Shown one piece after another: positions 9,716 to 22,690 of a stretch of 64,000 nucleotides of DNA. Under the pieces are notes generated by a model. That model saw nothing but the letters and a program-made list of their open reading frames with translations, was not told the origin of the DNA and made no database searches. Source of the DNA: Callipepla californica brunnescens. Taxonomy: Eukaryota; Chordata; Aves; Galliformes; Odontophoridae. The position numbers and the translations under genes were made by a program. Location of the stretch: assembly GCA_023055505.1 (NCBI GenBank), contig JALIRH010000076.1:1624001-1688000 (forward strand), read 5' to 3'. Each line of letters starts with the position of its first letter. Position 1 is the stretch's first letter.

Positions 9716-10690
9716 CCGATGTGACGCAAAATGACCCCAAATATCCCAGATTACTTCCAACACTTCTTGGAAGCGCTGCGCCCTAAAGGGCCCCAAAATG
9801 ACCCCAAAGTGACCCCAAAACCCTATAACGACCCCATAAGGACCATATCAAATCCCCTATGGGGTCACTTCTTGGTGTCTCTGCAGGCCACGATGCAGCA
9901 CTGCACCCCAAAGTGCTCCAGAGTGACCCCAAAGTGACCGTAAATCGGCCCTAATGACCCCAAAAAACCCAAATCCTGGAACGGCCCCAAAACGGCCACA
10001 CGGGGTCGCTTCTTCTTGGTGTCCCTGCAGGCCACAACGTAGCGCTGTGCGACGTTGAGTGGCGATGAATATCCGTCAGCGTACAACGTGTCCTCAAACA
10101 GCACTGAGGAATCATCCTGTGGCTGTTATAGAGCAATTATGGGGTCAGGGGGAATTTATGGGGTCGGGAGGAAAGCAATGGGGTCAGGGGGAATTATGGG
10201 GTCAGGGGGAATTTAAAGGGTTGGAGGGGGAACAGGGGAACTAATAGGGTCAGAGGGGAAATTAATGGGGTCACGGGGGGAACAGGTGAATTATGGGGAC
10301 GCGGGGAAAGTAATGGAGTTGGGCTGATGTGACCTCAAACAGCACCGAGGAATCGTCCTGCGGCTGTTCTAGGGCAATTATAGGGTCGGGGGGAATAGGG
10401 GAAGTAACAGGGTCAGGAGGTGAAGTAATGGGGTCACAGGGGGGAATTGATGGGGTTGGGGGGGAAATTATAGGGTCATGGGGGGGAATTATGGGGTCGG
10501 GGGAAAATTGTGGGGTCAGGGGGGAACTAATGGGATTTGGGGCTGACATTTGGGGGAAATAATCGGATTCTGGGGCTGATAATGGAGATTTTGGGGTGGA
10601 ATTGCAGGATTTTGGCGCTGAGTTTTGGGGTCAGATATCGACATTATAGGGCTGGGTTATGGGGTCCGTTCACGCCCTTTTGGGGCCGGG
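9716..10690. repeat. GACCCCAAA / GGGGTCAGGGGGAA minisatellite with strand switch
   Basis: Up to about 9995 the plus strand carries GACCCCAAA-type units. From about 10137 it carries the opposite composition, GGGGTCAGGGGGAA, so the array is inverted around a non-repeat piece at 10000-10136. A second related non-repeat piece is at 10322-10380. Confidence 0.85.
10005..10125 (-). pseudogene. Unidentified exon-like fragment
   Basis: On the minus strand a peptide of ordinary composition is open through this non-repeat piece, including SVLFEDTLYADGYSSPL followed by NVAQRYVV and DTKKKR. A second, shorter copy at 10330-10370 (minus strand) keeps PQDDSSVLFE and then diverges. On the plus strand, a similar piece near 9870-9910 shares GGTGTCTCTGCAGGCCAC with the one near 10017. 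The peptide looks like a piece of a real exon, perhaps with Tudor-like character, but I do not recognise the gene, and the copies may be decayed. Confidence 0.35.
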
Positions 10691-10696
10691 TTCTGT

Positions 10697-11341
10697 GCTG
10701 TGGGTCCTAAAACTAAAGAGAACCCTACCCCTTCCACTAAACCTTCATCTACATCCCTAACCCTTACCCTAAACCTAAATCTACACCAAAACCTAACCCT
10801 AACCCTAACATGTCTTCTAACTGTAAAACTAATGCTTCACCTAACCCGAACTGAAACCCTAGGATTAAACCTTACCTAACACCTAGCTATATTCCTAACA
10901 CCTAGCTATATTCCTAACCCTATCCTGAAACCTAACGTTAACCCTAACCCTAAAAACAACTTGGAACCAAACCCTAACCCTAACCTAACCCTTATCAGAA
11001 CCCTAAATCTAATCCTAACCGTTACCTTAATTTAACTCCAATTCTACCTGAAATCTAAATGGGACCTTAAAACCAACCCCAAATTTAAGCCCAACCCTAA
11101 GCCTAACACAAAGCATTAGATTACCACAGCCATCACCTAACTTCTAACCCTGACCCTAACACTAATACTAAACCAAAACAGATTCCAAATACTAACCCAA
11201 TTCCTATTCTGAAACCCAAAACTATTCCAAAAACAAACCCAAGGCCTAACCTTTCTCTCACTCTAACAATCAAAGAAAACCTATTCCTAAACCTAATCCT
11301 AAATCTAGTCCTAATCCTAACCCTCACCCTTAATCTAACCC
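10697..11341. repeat. Subtelomeric unit, right-hand part (copy A)
   Basis: From TCCTAAAACTAAAGAGAACC onward this matches 55473-56340 and 60960-61826 in the tandem array, apart from insertions and deletions; for example the array copies carry a stretch after GCCATCACCTAAC that is missing here. It is degenerate CCCTAA-type DNA without genes. It is the continuation of the unit whose left part is at 1-2316, interrupted by about 8.4 kb of retrovirus and minisatellite. Confidence 0.85.
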
Positions 11342-11920
11342 TGTCAACGGTTTACCGAGCTGGATCGGCCCGGTTCCGTGACGATTGCTGCGGGGACCCA
11401 CGGACCCACGCCCCAGGAAAGGGCAAGGAAAAAGGGAAAAGGGAAAAGGGAGATGGGCCTAGAAACAAAACAGCGGCAACGATCTGAGGAGGAAAGCTAA
11501 TTTACTAAATAAGATATTAGAAAACAAAATAACACAATATAATACAATGTAATTGGAATTGAGGCTAATGAATCAAACAAAATGAGCAAGAGAGAGTGTC
11601 CGATAAACCGAAGGCCTTACGCCAACGCTGAAGGCGATACGGCAGTGAGCACCCACTGCTGAGTCGATCCCGAAGGAAAGAGAGTGTCCCGTGACCGCTG
11701 AGGGTTTTTATCTGTTCCCTCTGAGCGGAAAACACGTAAAAATACAAAGCATCGCAAAGTCCTCTGGGGAATGTAGTGCTTCTTCTCTTCTCAGACAGGT
11801 ATACCTGGAATTATCAATGATCTATGGAGCTGGAGTATTAGCTCTTCAACTCCTAATGCAATACATGATGTTATGATGTGGAATACCAGTACCAAAAAAT
11901 CATAAAACCATGACAAACCC
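11337..11920 (-). mobile_element. Solo LTR, ENS-like family, with AACCC target duplication
   Basis: An LTR of 574 bp (11342-11915) is flanked by AACCC at 11337-11341 and 11916-11920. It starts TGTCAACGG and ends CCATGACA on the plus strand, and matches the 5' LTR of the provirus at 42664-43205 over most of its length (shared stretches include ACAGCGGCAACGATCTGAG, GCTAATTTACTAAATAAGA and CCAGTACCAAAAAATCATAA). Its coding orientation is therefore minus. The uninterrupted target (TAATCTAACCCCAACCCC) is present at about 51379, 56334 and 61822. No internal sequence remains, so it is a solo LTR. Confidence 0.9.
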
Positions 11921-12300
11921 CAACCCCCACCCAGAAGCTAACACTTAGCATTGTACAATACCTAAACGTACCCCTAATCCTTATCACTAAACCTAAAAGG
12001 AACCTGAAACATAGTGCTAAATCTGACCCGAACCCTAACCCTAAAAATCATCCTATTCCCAAACCTCGCCCTATTCAGAACCCTATTCCTAACCCGAACA
12101 CTAACCCTTACTCTATTACTAACTTGAAGACTAACCCTAACAATGAACCAATTCCTAAACCTTTTCCTTCCTCCAAATTGATTCCTAACACTAACCCTAA
12201 CCCTAATCAAACCCGAACCCTATTCTTAACCCTAAATCTAACCGTATCCCAATCCCTAACTCTTACCATAACCCTAACCCTAAGTCTTACTCTATCACTA
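11921..12300. repeat. Subtelomeric unit after the solo LTR
   Basis: CAGAAGCTAACACTTAGCAT, CCTAAAAGGAACC and CTTTTCCTTCCTCCAAATTG identify this as the same unit as 51400-51560, 56350-56520 and 61840-62010. It holds an extra stretch (about 12030-12130) absent from those copies. No gene is seen. Confidence 0.8.
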
Positions 12301-15300
12301 ACCCTAACCCTACATTAACCCTATCCTAACCCTAACCATAACCCTAACCTAAACCTAATCCCAATCCTAACCCTAACCCTACCCTAACCCCTAACACTAA
12401 TCCCCTAAACCTTACCACAACCCTAACCCTGAACCCTAACACTACCCTAACCCTGAACCTAACCCTAATCCTACCCTAACACCAACCCTCACCCTAACCC
12501 TAACCCCTAACCCTAACACTAATCCCCTAACCCTAACCCCCTAACCCTAACCCTAACCTAACCCTTACCCCAACCCTAACCCCTAACCATACCCTAACCC
12601 TAACCCCTAACCATACCCTAACCCTAACCCTAAACCCTAACACTACCCTAACCCTGAACCTAACCCTAATCCTACCCTAACACCAACCCTCACCCTAACC
12701 CTTACCCAAACCCTAAACGTACCCTAACCCTAACACTAACCCTACCCTAACTCTAACCCTACCCTAACCCTACCCTAACTCTTACCCTACTCTTACCCTA
12801 TCCCTAACCCTAACCCCTAACCCTAATACTGACCCTAACCCCTAACCCTAACCCTTACCGTAAATTCTAATCCAACCCTAACCCTTACCCTAACCCCTAA
12901 CCCTACCCTAACCCTACACTAACCTTCAAATCTAACCCTAATTCTACCCTAACCCTAACCCTACCCTTAACCCTGACCCTAACCATACCCTAACCCTTAC
13001 CTAACCCTAACTCTACCCTAATCCTTAACCCTAAACCTACCCTAACATTTACCCTAACCCCTAACCCTTACCCTAACCCCTACCTAACCATAACTCTAAC
13101 ACTAACCCTAACCCTACCCTAACACCTAACCCTACCCTAACCCTGTGCTAACCCTAACCCTGACCCTGACCCTGACTCAAACCCTACCTTTAACCCTGAC
13201 CCTGACCCTAACCCTACCCTAACCCTTACCTACCCCTAAGCCATAAACCTAACCCTAACACTAACCCTAACCCAACCCTAACCCTACCCTAACATTTACC
13301 CTAACCCCTTACCCTTACCTAACCATAACCCTAACACTAACCCTAAACCTAACCTAACCCTACCCTAACCGTGACCCTAACCCCTATCCCCAACCCGTAA
13401 GCCCAAACCCTAACCCTGTCCCTAACCCCAACCCTACCCTAACCCTAACCCCAACCCTACCCTAACCCTAACCCTGCCCCTAACCCTAACACTAACCCCT
13501 AACCCTACCCGAGCCCTAACCCCTAACCTTAACCCTAACCCCTAACCCATACCCTACCCTAACACTACCCTACCCTTACCATAAACCTACCCTAACTCTA
13601 CCCTTACCCTAACCCTACCCTAACCCTAACTCTAACCCTACCCTAACTCTAACCCTATCCATAACCCTAACCCTACCATAACCCTATTGATGGACCCTAA
13701 CCCTACCCTAACCCTAACCCCTTACCCTAACACCTAACCCCAAACCCTAAACCTTGCCTAACCCTATTGATGGACCCTAACCATAACACTAACCCTACAC
13801 GTAATCCTACCCCTAACCCTTACCCAACCCTAACCCTAACCCTAATCCAACCTAACCCTAACCCTAACCCTAACACTAACCCTACCCCTACCCATACACC
13901 TAACCCTAACCCCTAACCCTAAACCCTAACCCTATTGATGGACCCTAACCGTAACCGGAACCCTAACCCTAACTTTACCCTAACCCTACCCGTAACCCTA
14001 CCCCAAACCCTTACCCTATTCTAAACCTAACCCTAACCCTAACCCTACCCTAACCCTAACTCCTAACACCTTAACCCTAATCCTAACCCCTAACCCTTAC
14101 TCTACCCTAACCGTACCCCTACCCTACCCTAACACTAACCCCTAACCTTAACCCCTAACCCTAACCCTACCCTAACCCTAACCCTACACCCTAACCCTAA
14201 AACCCTAACCCTGACCCTAACCCTACCCGTAACCCTGACCCTAATACTTACCATAACCATTATCTAACCCTAACCCTACCCCATAAACCTAACCCTAACC
14301 CTACCCTAACCTTTACCCTAACCCTAACCCTTACTTAACCATAACCCTACCCTAACACTAACCCTAACCCTACCGTAAACCCTAACCCTTACCCTACCGT
14401 AAACCCTTACCCTTACCCTAACCCTACCCTAATCCTAACCCGTAACCCCAACCCCTAAGCCCTTATCCTGCCCCTAACCCTTACCCCACCCTAACCCTAA
14501 ACCCAACCCTACCCTAGCCCTAAACCTACCCCAGCCCTAACCCCTAACCTTAACCCTAACCACTAACCCAAACCCTACCCTAACCCTAACCCTACCCTAA
14601 CCCTACCCTAACTCTAACCCTAACGCTTACCATAACCCTAACCCTAAACCTTACCCTAACACTAACCCTACCCTAACCCTAACCCTGACACTGACCCTAA
14701 CCCCTAACCCTAACCCTTACCGTAACCTCTAATCCAAACCTAACCCTAACCCTACCCTTACCTTAACCCTACCCATACCCCTACCCCTACCCTAACCCCT
14801 AACCCTTACCCTAACCATACTATAAGCCTAACCCTGACCCTAACACTGACCCTAACCCTAACCCTTACCCTAACCCTTACCTTTCCCTAACTCTTACCCT
14901 AACCCTTACCATAAACCTAATCCTAACCCCTACCCTAACATTAACCCTACACTAACCCTGACCCAAACACCTAACCCTAACCTAACACTAGCCCTACCCT
15001 AACCCTAACCCCAACCCTATCCTTAACCCTAACCCTAACCCTAACTCCTAACCCTACTCTAACCCTAAACCTTAACCTAACCGTAACCCCTGACCATACC
15101 CTAACCCCTAACCCTAACCCTACCCATACCCCTACCCCTACACTAACCCAACCCCTAACCCCTAACCCTAGCCCTACCCTAACCCCTAAACCTAACCCTA
15201 ACCCTAAACCTTAACCCTACCCTAACCCTACCCTAAACCTAACCCTAACCTTAAACCCTAACCCTAACCCACCAGATCCCTAACCCTAACTCTAACCCTA

Positions 15301-18300
15301 ACCCTACTGATTCCTTACCCTAACCCTACCCTAACTCTAACCTAACCCTAACCCTATTCCTAACCCCAACTTTAACCCTACCCTAACCCTAACCCTTAAC
15401 CCTACCCTAACCCTTATCCTAACCGTAACCCCTGTCTCTACCCTAACCCCTAACCTTAACCCTACCATAATCCCAACCCAACCCTAACACTAACCCTACC
15501 CTAACCCTTACCCTAACATTGACCCTAACCCTGACCCTTACCTATCCCTAACCCTTACCCTAACACTAACCCTAACCCTGCCCTAACCCTTACCATAACC
15601 CTAACCCTAACCCTAGCCCTACCCTAACCGCAACCCTATCCCTAACCCTACCCTTACCCTAACCTTAACCCTAACCCTGCCTTAACCCTTACCATAACCC
15701 TAACCCTAACCCTACCCTAACCCTAACCCCAACCCTATCCCTAACCCTACCCTTACCCTAACCTTAACCCTAACCCTACCCTAACACTTATCCTAACCTT
15801 AAACCCTGACGCTACCCTAACCCCTAACCCTAACCCTAACCCAACCCTAACCCTACCCTAACCCTTACCCTAAACCAAACCCTACCCTAACTCTAACCCT
15901 AACCCTTACCCTGACCCTAACCCCTAACCCTAACCCTTACAGTAACCCCTAACCCTACCCTAACCCTAACCCCTAACCTTAACTCCTAACCCTAAACCCT
16001 AAACCCTAACCCTAACCCTACACTAACCCTAATCTAAACTAACCCTAACCCTATTGATGGACCCAAAACCTAACCCTAACTCTACACTAACCATAACACT
16101 TAACCTAACCGTACCCTAACCCTGACTCAAACCCTACCCTTAACCCTGACCCTAACCCTACCCTAACCCTTACCTAACCCTAACACTACCCTAACCCTAA
16201 CACTACCCTAACATTTACCCTAACCCCTAACCCTTACCTAACCATAACCCTAACACTAAAACTAACCCTACTCTAACCCCTAACCCTACCCTAACCCTTA
16301 CCCTAACACTAACCCTAAACCTACCCTAACCGTGACCCTAACCCTTAACCCCAACCCCAGAGCCCTAACACTAACCCTGCCCCTAACCCCAACCCAACCC
16401 TAACCCTAACCCCAACCCTACCCTAACCCTAACACTAATCCCTAACCCTACCCTAGCCCTAACTCCTAACCCCTAATTTTAACCCTAACACTAACCCTAG
16501 CCCTACCCTAACCCTAACCCTACCCCTTACACTAACCATACCCTAACCCTAAAACTGACCCTACACCATCCCTGACCCTAACCCTAACCCTTACCCTAAC
16601 CCTTACCTATCCCTAACCCTACTCTAAACCTTAACCCTAACCCTACCCTAACCCTTACCCATACCCCTACCCCTAACCCCTAAATCTAGCCCTACCCTAA
16701 GCCTAACCCTACCCTATCCCTAACCCTTACCCTAACCCTTACCTATCCCTAACCCTACCCTAACCCTAACCATACCCCTACCCCTAACCCTAACCTAACC
16801 CTAACCCTAACCCTACACTAACCCTAATCTAAACTAACCCTAACCCTATTGATGGACCCAAAACCTAACCCTAACCCTACACTAACCATAACACTTAACC
16901 TAACCGTACCCTAACCCTGACTCAAACCCTACCCTTAACCCTGACCCTAACCCTACCCTAACCCTTACCTAACCCTAACACTACCCTAACCCTAACACTA
17001 CCCTAACATTTACCCTAACCCCTAACCCTTACCTAACCATAACCCTAACACTAAAACTAACCCTACTCTAACCCCTAACCCTACCCTAACCCTTACCCTA
17101 ACACTAACCCTAAACCTACCCTAACCGTGACCCTAACCCTTAACCCCAACCCCAGAGCCCTAACACTAACCCTGCCCCTAATCCCAACCCAACCCTAACC
17201 CTAACCCCAACCCTACCCTAACCCTAACACTAATCCCTAACCCTACCCTAGCCCTAACTCCTAACCCCTAATTTTAACCCTAACACTAACCCTAGCCCTA
17301 CCCTAACCCTAACCCTACCCCTTACACTAACCATACCCTAACCCTAAAACTGACCCTACACCATCCCTGACCCTAACCCTAACCCTTACCCTAACCCTTA
17401 CCTATCCCTAACCCTACTCTAAACCTTAACCCTAACCCTACCCTAACCCTTACCCATACCCCTACCCCTAACCCCTAAATCTAGCCCTACCCTAAGCCTA
17501 ACCCTACCCTATCCCTAACCCTTACCCTAACCCTTACCTATCCCTAACCCTACCCTAACCCTAACCATACCCCTACCCCTAACCCTAACCTAACCCTAAC
17601 CCTAACCCCTAACCCTAACCCCTAACCCTAACCCCTAACCGTAGCCCTACCCTAACCCTACCCCTCACCCTAACCCTAACACTACCCTAACCCTAACCCC
17701 TAACCCTAACCCCTAACCGTAGCCCTACCCTAACCCTACCCCTCACCCTAACCCTATCCCTTACCCTAACCCTTAGCTATCCCTAACCCTAACCCTAAAC
17801 CTTAACCCTACCCTAACCCTACACTAAACCTAACCCTAACCTTAAACCCTAACCCCAACCCACCAGATCCCTAACCCTAACTCTAACCCTAACCCTACTG
17901 ATTCCTTCCCATAACCCTACCCTAACCCTAACCCTACCCTAAACTTAACCCCTAACCCTAACCCTTACCCTAACCCTAACATTGACCCTATCTCTGACCC
18001 TAACCCCTAACCCTAACTCTTACCGTAACCCCTAACCCTAAACCCTAACCCTAACACTAACCCTACACTAACCCTAATCTAAACTAAACCTAACCCTAAA
18101 CCCTAACCCTAACCCTAACCCTACACTAACCCTAATCTAAACTAACCCTAACCCTATTGATGGACCCAAAACCTAACCCTAACCCTACCCTAACCCTAAC
18201 ACATACCCTAACCGTACCCTAACCCTAACACATACCCTAACCCTGACTCAAACCCAACCCTTAACCCTGACCCTAACCCTACCCTAACCCTCACTCAAAC

Positions 18301-21300
18301 CCTACCATTAACCCTGACCCTGACCCTACCCTAACCCTCACTCAAACCCTACCCTTAACCCTGACCCTGACCCTAACCCTACCCTAACCCTTACCTATCT
18401 CTAACCCTACCCTAACCCTAACCCTACCCTAACCCTCCAATCTAACCCTAATTCTACACTAACCCTAACCCCTAACCCTAACCCTACCCTAACCCTAAAC
18501 CCTAATCCTACCATAACCCTATTGATGGACCCTAATTCTACCTTAACCCTAACCCCTAACCCTAACACTAACCCTACGCTAACCCTAATCTAAACTAACC
18601 CTAACCCTATTGATGGACCCAAAACCTAACCCTAACCCTACCCTAACCATAACACTTAACCTAACCGTACCCTAACCATAACCCTGACCCTAACCCTGAC
18701 TCAAACCCTACCCTTAACCCTGACCCTAACCCTACCCTAACCCTTACCCTAACCCTAACCCTACCCTAACCCTAACATTTACCCTAACCCCTAACCCTTA
18801 CCCTAACCCTTACCTAACCATAACCCTAACACTAAAACTAACCCTACTCTAACCCCTAACCCTACCCTAACCCTTACCCTAACACTAACCCTAACCCTAC
18901 CCTAACCGTGACCCTAACCCCTAACCCCAACCCCTAAGCCCTAACCCTAACCCTGCCCTAACCCTAACCCCAACCCTACCCATAACCCTAATACTAACCC
19001 CTAACCCTACCCTAGCCCTAACTTCTAACCCCTAATTTTAACCCTAACACTAACCCTAGCCCTACCCTAACCCTACCCCTTACACTAACCATACCCTAAC
19101 CCTAACACTGACCCTACCCCCATCCCTGACCCTAGCCCTAACCCTTACCCTAACCCTTACCTATCCCTAACCCTACCCTAACCCTTACCCATACCCCTAC
19201 CCCTAACCCCTAAATCTAGCCCTACCCTAAGCCTAACCCTACCCTATCCCTGACCCTAACCCTAACCCTTAGCTATCCCTAACCCTACCCTAACAGTAAA
19301 CCTAACCCTGCCCTAACCCTTACCATAACCCTAACCCTAACCCTAGCCCTACCCTAACCCTACCCTTACCCTAACCTTAACCCTAACCCTGCCCTAACCC
19401 TTACCATAACCCTAACCCTAGCCCTACCCTAACCCTACCCTAACCCTAACCCCAACCCTATCCCTAACCCTACCCTTACCCTAACCCTTATCCTAACATT
19501 AACCCCTGACGCTACCCTAAATCGTTACCCTAACCCTACCCTAACCCTTACCCTAAACCAAACCCTACCCAAACTCTAACCCTAACACTTACCCTGACCC
19601 TAACCCCTAACCCTAACCCTTAACGTAACCCCTAACCCTACCCTAACCCTAACCCCTAATCTTAACCCCTAACCCTAAACCCTAACCCTAACACTAACCC
19701 TACACTAACCCTAATCTAAACTAACCCTAACCCTATTGATGGACCCAAAACCTACCCCTAACCCTACCCTAACCATAACACTTACCCTAACCGTACCCTA
19801 ACCCTAACCCTACCCTAACCCTCACCCTAACACTACCCTAACACTACCCTAACATTTACCCTAACCCCTAACCCTTACCCTAACCCTTACCTGACCATAA
19901 CCCTAACACTAAACCTAACCCTAACCCTAACCCTTAACCCCAACCCCTAAGCCCTAACCCTAACTCCTAAGCCCTAACCCCACCCTAACCCTAACCCTAC
20001 CCTAACACTAACCCTACCCTAGCCCTATCCTCGCCCTAACCCCTAATTTTAACCCTAACCCCTAACCCTAACCCTACCCTAACACTAACCCTGCCCCTTA
20101 CCCTAACCATACCCTAACCCTAACACTGACCCTACCCCTATCCCTGACCCTAACCCTTACTCTAACCCTTACCTATCCCTAACCCTACCCTAACCCTTAA
20201 CCCGAACCCTACCCTAACCCTTACCCTAACCCCTAACCCTAACCCTACACTAACCCTCAAATCTAACCCTAATTCTACCCTAACCCTAACCCCTAACCCT
20301 ACCCTAACCCTAACCCTGACTCAAACCCTACCCTAACCCTACCCTAACCCTACCCTAACCCTTACCCTAACACTACCCTAACATTTACCCTAACCTTTAA
20401 ACCTTACCTAACCATAACACTAATACTAAAACTAACCCTACCCTAACCCCTAACCCTACCCTAACCCTTTCCCTAACACTAACCCTAACCCTGCACTAAC
20501 CGTGACCCTAACCCCCAACCCCCACCCCTAAGCCCTAACCCTAACCCTGCCCCTAACCCCAACCCTACCCTAACCCTAACCCTGCCCCTAACCCTAACAC
20601 TAACCCCTAACCCTACCCTAGCCCTAACCCCTAACCCCTAATTTTAACCCTAACCCTTAACCCTAGCCCTACCCTAACCCTGCCCTAACCCTAACCATAC
20701 CCTAACCCTAACACTGACCCTAACCCTATCCCTGACCCTAACCCTTACCTATCCCTAACCCTACCCTAACCCTTAACCCTAACCCTACTCTAACACTTAC
20801 CCTAACCCCTAACCCTAACCCTATCCCTTACCTAACCCTATCCCTACACTAACCCTCAAATCTAACCCTAATTCTACCCTAACCCTAACCCCACCCTAAA
20901 CCTAACCCTCACTCAAACCCTACCCTAACCCTTACCTAACCCTAACCCTACCCTAACCCTAACACTACCCTAACATTTACCCTAACCCCTAACCCTTACC
21001 TAACCATAACAGTAACACTAAAACTAACCGTACCCTAACCCCTAACCCTACCCTAACCCTTACCCTAACACTAACCCTAACCCTGCACTAACCGTGACCC
21101 TAACCCCTAACCCCAACCCCTAAGCCCTAACCCTAACCCTGCCCCTAACCCCAACCCTACCCTAACCCTAACCCTGCCCCTAACCCTCACACTAACCCCT
21201 AACCCTACCCTAGCCCTAACACCTAACCCCTAATTTTAACCCTAACCCTTAACCCTAGCCCTACCCTAACCCTGCCCTAACCCTAACCATACCCTAACCC

Positions 21301-22690
21301 TAACACTGACCCTAACCCTATCCCTGACCCTAACCCTTACCTATCCCTAACCCTACCCTAACCCTACCCTAACACCTAACCCTAACCCTATCCCTTACCT
21401 AACCCTAACCCTACACTAACCCTCAAATCTAACCCTAATTCTACCCTAACACTAACCCCTAACCCTACCCTAACCCTAACCCTACCCTACCCCTGACTCA
21501 AACCCTACCCTTAACCCTCCTTAACCCTACCCTAACCCTTACCTAACCCTAACCCTACCCTAACCCTTAACCCTAACCCTACCCTAACATTTACCCTAAC
21601 CCCTAACCATAACCCTAACACTAACCCTAACCCTAACCTTACCCTACCCTAACCGTGACCCTAACCCCTAACCCTACCCTAATCCTAACCCTAACCCTGC
21701 CCCTAACCCTAACACAAACCCCTAACCCTACCCTAGCCCTACCCTAGACCTAACCCTACCCTAGCCCTAACCCCTAACCCCTAACCCAAACCCTAACCTT
21801 ACCCTAAACCTACCCTAACCCTACCCTTACCCTAACTCTAACCCTAACACTAACCCTACCCTAACTCTTACCCTATCCCTAACGCTAAGCCCTAACCCTG
21901 ACACTGACCCTAACTCCTAACCCTAACCCTTACCGAAAATTCTAATCCAACCCTAACCCTAACCCTACCCTAACCCTACCCATACCCCTACCCCTAACCC
22001 TACACTAACCCTTACCCTAACCCTTACCTATCCCTAACCCTAGCCCTACCCTAACCCTAACCCTTACCCTATCCCTAACCCTAAACCTTACCTATCTCTA
22101 ACCCTACCCTAACCCTTAACCCTAACCCTTAACCCTAACCCTACCCTAACCCTCCAATCTAACCCTAATTCTACTCTAACCCTAACCCTACCCTAACCCT
22201 AAACCCTAACCCTACCATAACCCTATTGATGGACCCTAGTTCTACCCTAACCCTAACCCCTAACCCTAACCCCTAACCCTAACACCTAACCCTTTGCTAA
22301 CCCTATTGATGGACCCTAACTGTAACACTAACCCTACCCGTAATCCTACCCCTAACCCTTACCCAACCCTAACCCTAACCCTTACCCTACCCTAACCCTA
22401 ACCCTTACCCTAAACCTAACCCTACCCTAATTCTAACCCTAACCCTGACCCTATCCCTAAACCTAACCCCTGACCCTAACCCCTAACCTTAACCCCTAAC
22501 CCTAACCCTACACCCTAACCCTAAACCCTACCCTAACCTAACCCTAACCCTACCCTAACCCTAAAACCCTAACCCTACCTCACACCCTACCCTTAACCCT
22601 GACCCTAATACTTACCCTAACCATTATCTAACCCTAACCCTACCCCATCCCTACCCTACCCCTTAAACCTAACCCTAACCCTACCCTAAC
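12301..22690. repeat. 10-kb degenerate CCCTAA array
   Basis: The plus strand is an almost continuous mixture of CCCTAA, CCCTA, CCCTTA, ACCCTAC and CCCTGA units. There are no long pure runs and no frames. Segments hundreds of bases long recur, marked by the non-hexamer word CTATTGATGGACCC, so the array has grown by block duplications as well as unit slippage. The array ends abruptly at about 22690 where the GTCAGAATGTCACA array starts. Confidence 0.95.
16010..17590. repeat. 795-bp tandem duplication inside the CCCTAA array
   Basis: Landmarks repeat at a fixed shift: CTATTGATGG at 16051 and 16846 (795 bp), and CAGAGCCC at 16359 and 17153 (794 bp). The order of unusual words between them, such as CCTGACTCAAACCC and AATTTTAACCC, is the same in both copies and the sequence looks nearly identical. 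Because the background is degenerate, this can only be a recent block duplication. Confidence 0.85.

Noticed and set aside
8181..9740. Frames of 381, 316 and 212 residues rich in Pro/His or Trp/Gly
   Set aside because: They are low-complexity translations of the CCCCACA array and part of the promoter-like patch; no splice or start evidence.
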